Assembly (NCBI GenBank): GCA_018711085.1
Contig: DVIR01000059.1
Location: 1-16,727 of the forward strand
Origin: Faeciplasma gallinarum
Lineage (GTDB): Bacteria; Bacillota; Clostridia; Oscillospirales; Ruminococcaceae
Length of the DNA: 16,727 nt
Reading direction: 5' to 3'
In this document: positions 8,641 to 14,585 of the stretch, piece by piece
Layout of the letters: each line of letters starts with the position of its first letter
Position numbering within the stretch: position 1 is the stretch's first letter
Program-made: the position numbers and the translations under genes
Notes under the pieces: model-generated
The model's database searches: none
What the model saw: the letters and a program-made list of their open reading frames with translations, nothing else
Told to the model about the DNA's origin: nothing

Positions 8641-8669
8641 ATATTATCATATTTATAGGACGTCGTCAA
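8641..8669 (-). promoter_or_regulatory. Sigma-A promoter of the lipoprotein/ABC cassette
   Basis: On the minus strand TTGACG (8664-8669) is separated by 17 bases from TAATAT (8641-8646), with TG one base upstream of the -10 box (extended -10). The predicted start is near 8634, giving a leader of about 87 nt that begins in or at the AT repeat. The -10 box matches consensus at only 4 of 6 positions; spacing and the -35 box are good. Confidence 0.6.
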
Positions 8670-8783
8670 CAAAATTTTCTTATTATTTTAGCAATTCGAC
8701 ATAGTTTTATTTTGCTTGATAGATATTAGCTTCATTCCTTGCTTAACTTTGTTTTCTGTGAAAGGCAGCTTGTCTGCACATGC

Positions 8784-8817
8784 AAAAAAAGCGGCCAAAC
8801 CACAAGGTTTGACCGCC
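8784..8817 (-). terminator. Rho-independent terminator of the rodA-galK-trmB operon
   Basis: The minus strand reads GCGGTCAAACC, loop TTGT, GGTTTGGCCGC: an 11-bp stem with one G-T wobble, followed by seven T residues. It begins 15 bases past the trmB stop. Confidence 0.92.
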
Positions 8818-8832
8818 GCACATGTATGACAA

Positions 8833-9513
8833 TTATCTTTTCAGGTACGCCTCAAGTCTGTATATCGGCTGTCCCATGTCCGAAAAGCGCTTTTCATATT
8901 CTGTGACAATATTGCCCTCAAAGTCGCTTGCATGCAGATCAAGGCAGACGTTTTTCAGCGTAAATCCGTAGTCGGACAGCTCATCTATCGAGAACTCGAA
9001 AAACTGTCTGTTATCCGTCTTTTGATGTATCTCCGCTCCGGGGGCGAGGAGCTTTTCATATATCCTGAGAAAGTTTTTATGCGTGAGGCGGTGAGCGGCG
9101 TATCTCTTTTTGGGATACGGGCAGCTGAAGTTTAAGTACAGCCTCGTCACCGATCCGTCGGGTATGAATTTTTCAAGATACCTCGCATCGCACCGCAAAA
9201 ACACAAGGTTGGGTATGTCTTTTGCCATTGCCTTTTCCGCCGCATCAACAATCACGTTTGATGTCATTTCTACCGCAAGCACGTTTATGTCGGGATTTCT
9301 CAATGCAAGCTCGCATGCAAACTGTCCCTTTCCCGCGCCTATTTCCAAAACAGCCGGGTTATCGTTTTTAAATATGCCGGCAAGGTCAAGATACTCTTTC
9401 TTTTCAAGGGAGGTGACAAAATTCCTGTCCTCGCAGTTAAGTATGATGAGCTTTCCCGACTCCACGCATCTGTCAAGCCTTTGCTCAAGGTGCGCTTTTC
9501 TTCTCATTCTCAT
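8833..9513 (-). CDS. trmB: tRNA (guanine-N7-)-methyltransferase TrmB
   Basis: Cytoplasmic S-adenosylmethionine-dependent enzyme of 226 residues that makes m7G46 in the variable loop of tRNAs. It has the SAM-binding LEIGAGKGQFACELA (56-70), the acidic EMTSN after strand 2, and the family signature NFSxPYPKKRYAAHRLTHKNFL followed by KTDNRQFFEFS (155-165). The usual Asp of the F-S-D-P-W-P motif is Cys121 here, which is odd because that Asp is considered functional in the family. The start is ATG 9511-9513, which overlaps the galK stop as ATGA; a GAGGT ribosome binding site lies about 7 bases upstream. An upstream in-frame start at 9570 would run 19 residues into galK and is unlikely. It is the last gene of the rodA-galK-trmB operon. 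Confidence 0.93.
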   Translation of the reverse strand: MRMRRKAHLEQRLDRCVESGKLIILNCEDRNFVTSLEKKEYLDLAGIFKNDNPAVLEIGAGKGQFACELALRNPDINVLAVEMTSNVIVDAAEKAMAKDIPNLVFLRCDARYLEKFIPDGSVTRLYLNFSCPYPKKRYAAHRLTHKNFLRIYEKLLAPGAEIHQKTDNRQFFEFSIDELSDYGFTLKNVCLDLHASDFEGNIVTEYEKRFSDMGQPIYRLEAYLKR

Positions 9514-10751
9514 AGTGAAACCTCTGTCACCTCTGTGCCGCCCTGCTTTCTCACGTTCAAGACATGGCAACTGCCGCTGCCGAACACGCTCTCCATTCCG
9601 TTTATAAAGCCGTCGAGCATGTCATTTTTGACAAACGCCTGTATCGTTCCCGCAAAACCTCCGCCGTGAACTCTCGACGCACCGCTGCCCTGCATGAGCA
9701 TATCGCACATATACAGCGCCACGGACACGCTTTGGTTTTTGGGCATCGAGCCGGCATAGACGTTTTGCAGGTACTTATATGAGCTGTCGCCCGACTCGTT
9801 TATGCATTCCAAGAACGCATCAAAGTCGCCGTTTTTAAGCGCTGCCGCAAGTCTTATCACTCTTTCGTTCTCGTCAAAGAAGTGAAACGCCCTTAAAACC
9901 GCCCTGTCGCCGAACTTTTCTCTTAAAGCGGCTACGTTATCTAAGACATCCTGCTTTGAAAGCTGCCTTAAATACTCCTTGCCGAAATATCCTGCCACCG
10001 CTTTCATTTCATCCGGTATGGCTGCATACTCCGGAGTCAGCTCTGCATGACTTCCCCTTGTATCGACTATGCACAAAGAATAACCGCTCTTTGACAGGTC
10101 GTAATCTATTGCCTCTATCACCGGCGCAGAGGTATCCTCAAAGTCGATTGATATAAAGCCTCCGACGGACGACGCCATTTGATCCATAAGCCCCGAAGGC
10201 TTTCCGAAGTAGACGTTTTCGGCATACTGTGCAACCTGGGCTATTTCAACTGCCGAGATTTTTCCGTCGTTATACAGGTGATTTATTATTGTTCCGACAA
10301 GCACTTCAAACGCAGCAGAGGACGAAAGTCCAGAGCCTTTCAAGACGTCGGAGGTTGTGTATGCGTCAAATCCGCCTATTTTATATCCCCTGTTTTTAAG
10401 ACCCGCGCACACGCCTCTGATGAGTGAGGCGGACTTATTTGTCTCCTGCGGCTTCGGCTCAAGTGATGAGATATCTATCACATCGGCATCGAAGCCCTCT
10501 GACTTGACGGTGACAACAGATGTATCGTTTGCGCTTGCTGCGGCTATTATGTCCAAATTCACGGCGGCAGCCATTACCCTGCCGTGGTTGTGGTCGGTAT
10601 GGTTGCCTATGACCTCAGTTCTTCCCGACGCCGAAAAGTATCTTTTCGGCTTGCACCCGAAAAGCTCCTCAAATTCGCCGGCAAGTCTGCGGTATCTTGC
10701 CGTCTGTCTGTCGGTGTCCTTATAAAGCTCAGAGAATGTTGTTCTATTCAT
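9510..10751 (-). CDS. galK: Galactokinase (GHMP kinase family)
   Basis: Cytoplasmic kinase of 413 residues that phosphorylates alpha-D-galactose to galactose-1-phosphate with ATP, the first committed step of the Leloir pathway. All three GHMP motifs are visible: the galactokinase signature GRTEVIGNHTDHNHG (43-57), the ATP-binding GSGLSSSAA (139-147) and HGGGFAGT (362-369). Asp190 in GLMDQMAS matches the catalytic base and Arg44 the catalytic Arg. The DTRGSHAEL segment replaces the more common DTGGDHADL, and GNHTDHNHG replaces GEHTDYN, a form I associate with clostridial galactokinases. A related GHMP sugar kinase is the alternative. AAAGGAG (10760-10766) lies 8 bases before the ATG in the 17-base gap after rodA. 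No galT or galE is adjacent, so the other Leloir genes must lie elsewhere. Confidence 0.93.
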   Translation of the reverse strand: MNRTTFSELYKDTDRQTARYRRLAGEFEELFGCKPKRYFSASGRTEVIGNHTDHNHGRVMAAAVNLDIIAAASANDTSVVTVKSEGFDADVIDISSLEPKPQETNKSASLIRGVCAGLKNRGYKIGGFDAYTTSDVLKGSGLSSSAAFEVLVGTIINHLYNDGKISAVEIAQVAQYAENVYFGKPSGLMDQMASSVGGFISIDFEDTSAPVIEAIDYDLSKSGYSLCIVDTRGSHAELTPEYAAIPDEMKAVAGYFGKEYLRQLSKQDVLDNVAALREKFGDRAVLRAFHFFDENERVIRLAAALKNGDFDAFLECINESGDSSYKYLQNVYAGSMPKNQSVSVALYMCDMLMQGSGASRVHGGGFAGTIQAFVKNDMLDGFINGMESVFGSGSCHVLNVRKQGGTEVTEVSL

Positions 10752-10768
10752 AAAAAAGTCTCCTTTAA

Positions 10769-11935
10769 TTATTTTTTATTCTTAAACAAGCTGTCAAACC
10801 GTGTATTGTGGAAGTACACCGACATGACAAGGCCTATTGCCACGGTGGATGTGAGCATTGAAGAGCCGCCCGCCGAGAAGAAAGGCAGGGGTATTCCTAT
10901 TACCGGCGTGATTCCCACTGTCATGCCTATATTTAAAACGCAGTGGGCAATAAAGTATGCAAACACGCCCACGCATATCAATCTTCCGAGCATATCGGAC
11001 GCCCTCATGCCGTTTGTGAGTATCCTAAGGCACAAAAGTGCGAGCAAAACCACTATTGTCATGCATCCTATAAATCCGAGCGTCTGTCCGGCATAGGAAA
11101 AGATAAAATCGTTATGGCATACGGGAACGTATGAATAATCGCCGCCGAAAAGACCTTTTCCGGTGAGCTGGCCTGAACCTATGGCTATAAGCGAGTGGTT
11201 TGTCTGATACAAAAGATCCGGTGTGGCGTACTTTTCAGGGTTTATGATGGAGAGTATTCTGTTTTTGTGGACGGGCTGAAGGTAGTAATTCCACAAAAAG
11301 TACAGTGCGATCGGCGATACCACCGCAGCGCCCAAGATATACTTCCACGATATCCCCGCGGCAAATATAATGGCAAGGAACATCACCAAAAACACCGCCG
11401 CCGTTCCGTCGTCTCCCTGAAGCATTACAATTGCTATCGGGATACAGCCGTGAACGCACACGCCGAGTATGTTAAGAGGGTTATTGAAAAACTCCTTGGT
11501 TTTAAAGCAGTGGTATGACAAAGAAAGTATAAAGGCGAGCTTTAAAAACTCTGCGGGCTGTATGGTGATAAATCCGAGGTCTATCCACGCCCTGTCGTCA
11601 GCGCCCTCAAGTCCCGAGGTGCCAAGGCTCGTAAAAGTTAAAAGGGTCAGTCCGAGCGTCGCGGGAAGGTATATAAACCACAGCTTTGAAAACCAGCGAT
11701 AGTTCATCGCCGCCGCGACAAGCGCGATTGCAATGCCGAGGCATACGGCGGCAATCTGCGTTTTTACCGTGCCGGCATCAACCGTGGCGTTAGTTATGGT
11801 TTGCGTTTGGCTGTTGACGGCAAGCGAATATATAAGCACAACGCCCAGGCCGCAGCAAACAAGCGTCAGCGCCAAAAGAATCTTGTCCAGCCTGCGAAGA
11901 TATCCCAAAACATACCTTAGAACCTGCTTTAGCAC
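10769..11935 (-). CDS. rodA: RodA, SEDS-family peptidoglycan glycosyltransferase
   Basis: Polytopic membrane protein of 388 residues with about ten helices. SEDS proteins polymerise lipid II into glycan strands together with a class B PBP in the rod (elongation) complex. Visible motifs are QPAEFLKLAFILSLS, NHSLIAIGSGQLTGKGLFGG, VCHNDFIFSYAGQ with the likely catalytic Asp276, and NIGMTVGITPVIGIPLPFFSAGGSS. The last favours RodA over FtsW or SpoVE; SAGGSS replaces the usual SYGGSS. The start is GTG at 11933-11935: AAAGGAGGTC lies 5 bases upstream, and the promoter's predicted start near 11968 would leave only about 3 bases before the upstream in-frame ATG at 11963-11965. It is the first gene of an operon with galK and trmB. 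FtsW/SpoVE remain alternatives for the exact paralogue. Confidence 0.92.
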   Translation of the reverse strand: MLKQVLRYVLGYLRRLDKILLALTLVCCGLGVVLIYSLAVNSQTQTITNATVDAGTVKTQIAAVCLGIAIALVAAAMNYRWFSKLWFIYLPATLGLTLLTFTSLGTSGLEGADDRAWIDLGFITIQPAEFLKLAFILSLSYHCFKTKEFFNNPLNILGVCVHGCIPIAIVMLQGDDGTAAVFLVMFLAIIFAAGISWKYILGAAVVSPIALYFLWNYYLQPVHKNRILSIINPEKYATPDLLYQTNHSLIAIGSGQLTGKGLFGGDYSYVPVCHNDFIFSYAGQTLGFIGCMTIVVLLALLCLRILTNGMRASDMLGRLICVGVFAYFIAHCVLNIGMTVGITPVIGIPLPFFSAGGSSMLTSTVAIGLVMSVYFHNTRFDSLFKNKK

Positions 11936-11939
11936 CTCA

Positions 11940-11949
11940 TGACCTCCTT
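11940..11949 (-). promoter_or_regulatory. Ribosome binding site that sets the rodA start
   Basis: AAAGGAGGT on the minus strand is a near-perfect anti-16S match, placed 5 to 6 bases before GTG 11935. It lies inside the longer reading frame from ATG 11965, which argues against that start. Confidence 0.85.
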
Positions 11950-11974
11950 TACGAGCAATCTGCATATCTAATAT

Positions 11975-12003
11975 ATTGTAGCATACCGAATCTTTGTTTT
12001 CAA
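11975..12003 (-). promoter_or_regulatory. Sigma-A promoter of rodA-galK-trmB
   Basis: On the minus strand TTGAAA (11998-12003) and TACAAT (11975-11980) are separated by 17 bases, with TGC immediately before the -10 box (extended -10). The start should be near 11968, giving a leader of about 33 nt to the GTG of rodA. Confidence 0.85.
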
Positions 12004-12071
12004 CTTAAAATCGCTTGGCGGCGCATGTTTTGCCCTTTACGTCCTTTTTACATCGGACGCAAAAAACAAAC

Positions 12072-12099
12072 TTGCATTTTTCAAATAATGTGCTATGAT
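12072..12099 (+). promoter_or_regulatory. Sigma-A promoter of the ferredoxin gene
   Basis: TTGCAT (12072-12077) and TATGAT (12094-12099) have a 16-base spacer and an extended TGC before the -10 box. The leader to the ATG at 12146 is about 40 nt. It is divergent from the rodA promoter, and the two -35 boxes are about 70 bases apart. Confidence 0.75.
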
Positions 12100-12145
12100 G
12101 ATAGGTAAGAGGCGACTCTTTAAGTTTAATTAGGAGGTCTGTGAA

Positions 12146-12316
12146 ATGGCTTATAAGATTACTGACGAATGCATCAAGTGCGGCGCATGTGCTGAGGGCT
12201 GCCCTGTAAGCGCTATTACCGAGGGCGACGACAAGTACGTTATCGATGCCGATACCTGCATCAGCTGCGGCAACTGCGCATCTGTTTGCCCTGTAAGCGC
12301 TCCCGTTGAGGAATAA
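12146..12316 (+). CDS. 2[4Fe-4S] ferredoxin
   Basis: Small cytoplasmic electron carrier of 56 residues, the usual size of clostridial ferredoxins. Two CxxCxxCxxxCP motifs are complete: Cys9, 12, 15, 19-Pro and Cys38, 41, 44, 48-Pro. Each would bind one [4Fe-4S] cluster with the last Cys swapped between clusters. Such proteins carry electrons for pyruvate:ferredoxin oxidoreductase, hydrogenase and similar anaerobic enzymes. AGGAGGT (12132-12138) lies 7 bases before the ATG. The coding sequence favours codons such as GTT, GCT, AAG and TGC and is more regular than its neighbours, in line with high expression (inference). It has its own promoter and terminator, so it is monocistronic. Confidence 0.97.
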   Translation: MAYKITDECIKCGACAEGCPVSAITEGDDKYVIDADTCISCGNCASVCPVSAPVEE

Positions 12317-12378
12317 TAGGGCTTTGAGTGACGCATGCTGAGCATGTCAAACGTGCCGCATGGGTTACACACGAATTT

Positions 12379-12408
12379 AAATCCACCCTTTTAAAAGGGT
12401 GGATTTTT
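12379..12408 (+). terminator. Rho-independent terminator of the ferredoxin gene
   Basis: A perfect inverted repeat AAATCCACCC/GGGTGGATTT flanks TTTTAAAA, which can extend the stem, and is followed by further T residues. It lies 62 bases past the stop codon. The 3' leader also carries a small palindrome CATGCT-G-AGCATG near 12334-12346. Confidence 0.88.
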
Positions 12409-12664
12409 CGTGAAAAGCGCGGTGAGGGGCGAACAATTTGTTGCGAACGAGACGGCATGCCTGAAAAAATACTCAGACCAAAAAAGCGCGGCAAAATGCC
12501 GCCTGAAAAACCGAATGTTAAATTTCAAAAAAAGTTCGAAATACTATTGTAATTTCTCCGCGATATATGTTAAACTGATATAGGACGTAAAATGTGCGCA
12601 TGCAGACAAAGTGGCGTACACATCGGCTTTAAATTCAGACTGACGCGCGGGAGGAATCGCTGCG
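12409..12664. other. Gene-free stretch before the VTC gene
   Basis: No coding frame is supported here. On the minus strand GCGGC-ATTTT-GCCGC followed by GC and six T residues (12481-12502) looks like a terminator, with a possible TACAAT box (12546-12551) upstream of it. On the plus strand I see only a poor promoter candidate (TTGTAA at 12547-12552 with a weak -10) for the VTC operon. GCATGC occurs at 12455 and 12598. GGGAGG (12649-12654) is the ribosome binding site of the next gene. Confidence 0.5.
12481..12502 (-). terminator. Orphan minus-strand terminator-like hairpin
   Basis: On the minus strand the 5-bp stem GCGGC/GCCGC with an ATTTT loop is followed by GC and six T residues (12481-12485 plus one base to the left). 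No minus-strand gene lies upstream of it, so it may end a short RNA or be a remnant. Confidence 0.4.
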
Positions 12665-13456
12665 ATGGCAAAGCTGACCTTTAAAAGGCGCGAAAAAAAG
12701 CTGCTCATATCGCGGCAGCAGTACGTAAACGTAATTAAAAAGATATCCGAGCACGGGATGGTGTATGATTCACATTGCGCGGACGGAAATCTTTATACGA
12801 TATACAATTTGTATTTTGACGACGACAGCAACTCGGTAATCCGCAGATCCATAAGCCACCCCAAGTTTAAGGAAAAACTCAGGGTGAGGGCGTACAGCGT
12901 GCCGACGTGCGACGACGACACGGTGTACGTAGAAATAAAAAGAAAGGTATGCGGAACGGTTGTAAAGCGCAGGGCGTGCATGAGTGTCAGCCAGGCACGC
13001 GAGTTTTTAAGAAACGGCACAAGGCCGGACACAAACAAGTATATAACGAACAAGGTTCTCGATGAAATAGAGTACTACCTTAAATGCAACCCGGTACAGC
13101 CAAAGCTTGTTTTGAGCTATGACAGAGTAGCGTTTTTTGACAGTGCCGATTCGAACTTTCGCGTGACGTTTGACCAAAACATACTCACAAGAAGGTACGA
13201 TCTCGACTTATCAAAGGGCGCATACGGGGACAAGCTCTTAGACGACGATGAAGTTTTGATGGAGCTTAAAATTTCAAACGCGATACCCAAGTGGTTTTCC
13301 GACATACTCGCGGATGAGAAGATTTACATCAGCGGCTTTTCAAAGTACGGAAACGAGTACAAAAGATACAGGGGTCACGACTATCTTCACGTAAAAGACA
13401 GGCATTTGACAGCGATCACAATGCCTCCTGCTGCCGCTGACAGGCAGCAAAGCTAA
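12665..13456 (+). CDS. VTC-domain (CYTH-fold) polyphosphate-polymerase-like protein
   Basis: Soluble protein of 263 residues resembling the catalytic domain of the eukaryotic vacuolar transporter chaperone Vtc4 and its bacterial relatives. The tunnel fold of this superfamily uses alternating basic and acidic residues. Candidates are KRREKK (7-12), FKEKLRVRAY (68-77), YVEIKRK (88-94), KLVLSYDRVAFF (147-158), LMELKIS with Glu200 (198-204) and SGFSKYGNEYKR (223-234). Known members bind triphosphate or make polyphosphate from ATP; activity of this one is inferred only. The start follows GGGAGG by 10 bases and the N-terminus FKRREKK-LISRQQY matches the family. The gene lies 25 bases before a DUF4956 membrane-protein gene, a pairing I know from other bacteria, often near CotH-like kinases. 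No CotH gene is visible here. Confidence 0.88.
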   Translation: MAKLTFKRREKKLLISRQQYVNVIKKISEHGMVYDSHCADGNLYTIYNLYFDDDSNSVIRRSISHPKFKEKLRVRAYSVPTCDDDTVYVEIKRKVCGTVVKRRACMSVSQAREFLRNGTRPDTNKYITNKVLDEIEYYLKCNPVQPKLVLSYDRVAFFDSADSNFRVTFDQNILTRRYDLDLSKGAYGDKLLDDDEVLMELKISNAIPKWFSDILADEKIYISGFSKYGNEYKRYRGHDYLHVKDRHLTAITMPPAAADRQQS

Positions 13457-13481
13457 GTATTTTTCGGAGGTTTTAAAATAG

Positions 13482-14168
13482 ATGACAGACTTTTTATTCC
13501 CGACTGCCGGACACGTTGACATGACTGTCGCGGGCATACTCACATGCTTAGCGATTGCGTTTGTTTTAGGCCTTGCTCTTAGTTTAACTTATATATTCTC
13601 CCACAAAAGAAGAGGATATATAGCGAGCTTCCCTGCCGCAATAGTCATACTTGCGCCGCTGATGGCAGGCGTGACCATTATAATCAACTCAAATGTCGCA
13701 ACCGCAATATCCTTAGGCGGGGCGCTTGCGCTGCTCAGAATACGCAGCTACCCGAAGGACACGGCAGACATAATAAGCCTGCTCTTCTCGCTTGTAATAG
13801 GAATAGGCTGCGGAACAGGCTACTACGGAACTACGATGCTTTTGACGGCGGTGCTTTGCGTGCTGATGGCTGCTTTAACAGCCGTAAAGTTCGGCGTCCC
13901 GGGCAACGACCACCTGCTTTTAAAGATTTCCGTTCCGGAAGATTTGAACTTTGACGGCGCATTCGACGACATACTTGACGAGTACACCGATGAGTACGTG
14001 CTCAAAGAGGTGCGCACCTCCGATTTCGGCTCACTGTATGAGCTCAGGTACAACGTCATACTTCCTTCAAACTGCAATCGCAGAGAGTTTTTAGACCAGA
14101 TTCGCACAAGAAACGGCAACCTCGACGTAGTTTTATTGCTAAGGGAATTTGAATCGCCAAACAAGTAA
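13482..14168 (+). CDS. DUF4956 membrane protein
   Basis: Protein of 228 residues with about four membrane helices (roughly 17-40, 50-70, 73-84 and 95-135) and a C-terminal soluble domain of about 90 residues. The conserved ATAISLGGALALLRIRSYPKDTADI matches the DUF4956 core (small-residue helix, then LxRxRxxxKDxxD). The function of the family is not established. Its regular partnership with VTC-domain proteins suggests a membrane part of a polyphosphate- or phosphate-linked system (inference). CGGAGG (13465-13470) lies 11 bases before the ATG. The gene is second in a two-gene operon and ends ahead of a hairpin. Confidence 0.88.
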   Translation: MTDFLFPTAGHVDMTVAGILTCLAIAFVLGLALSLTYIFSHKRRGYIASFPAAIVILAPLMAGVTIIINSNVATAISLGGALALLRIRSYPKDTADIISLLFSLVIGIGCGTGYYGTTMLLTAVLCVLMAALTAVKFGVPGNDHLLLKISVPEDLNFDGAFDDILDEYTDEYVLKEVRTSDFGSLYELRYNVILPSNCNRREFLDQIRTRNGNLDVVLLLREFESPNK

Positions 14169-14234
14169 TCGGAAACCGCGTCATTGCTTAAAATCAATTC
14201 AGCCTTACTCTTCTATACATAATATATACCCTCG

Positions 14235-14268
14235 AAAGCTGTGCATAATATTTATGCGCAGCTTTTCT
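14235..14268 (+). terminator. Terminator of the VTC-DUF4956 operon
   Basis: A 14-bp stem AAAGCTGTGCATAA/TTATGCGCAGCTTT with one wobble and a 3-base loop is followed by a short T-run (TTTTCTCGTT). The stem is strong; the T-run is modest. Confidence 0.7.
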
Positions 14269-14536
14269 CGTTCATGCGGTTTTTGGCGCGTGCGTTTACC
14301 TGCTCGTCTACGCATGGCGGCCGCCTTTGTTCTTTTGCCATTTCCGTTTTGTCCCCTGAACTATTGTCCAATTGTCTGATTGTTATCCGCCGCATCATTA
14401 TGCGCTCCTTACACTCATTGCGGGCCGTTATGCATACATCCGTTGCCGCGTGTAAGCATGCATCCGCGCTGTCTGTGATGGCGCATGCGCTCTTAGGCTA
14501 TTATCAGGCATTTTACGCAAGCGTGACGTCAAAGCA
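14269..14536. other. Gene-free stretch between convergent operons
   Basis: It lies between two convergent terminators. Frames open here have no ribosome binding site and low-complexity, Cys/His/Ser-rich products, so I do not call them. The stretch has several related short palindromes: GCATGC at 14456 and 14483 (inside GCGCATGCGC), ATGCAT near 14430 and 14459, and CGCATGG near 14312. No promoter or tRNA-like fold was seen. Confidence 0.5.
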
Positions 14537-14537
14537 T

Positions 14538-14570
14538 AAAAATCACCGCCCGATTTATCGAGCGGTGATT
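14538..14570 (-). terminator. Rho-independent terminator of the GH43 gene
   Basis: On the minus strand AATCACCGCTCGA, loop TAAA, TCGGGCGGTGATT forms a 13-bp stem with one wobble, followed by T residues. It begins 15 bases past the stop codon. Confidence 0.88.
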
Positions 14571-14585
14571 ATAATTTACGCCGTA

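Noticed and set aside
12035..12052. Inverted repeat CGTCC/GGACG between rodA and ferredoxin genes
   Set aside because: Only 5 bp with a 10-base loop and no gene ends there; not a convincing terminator or operator.
12328..12552. Open frame of 74 codons after the ferredoxin gene, plus strand
   Set aside because: It runs through the ferredoxin terminator, lacks a ribosome binding site and has a highly basic, low-complexity product.
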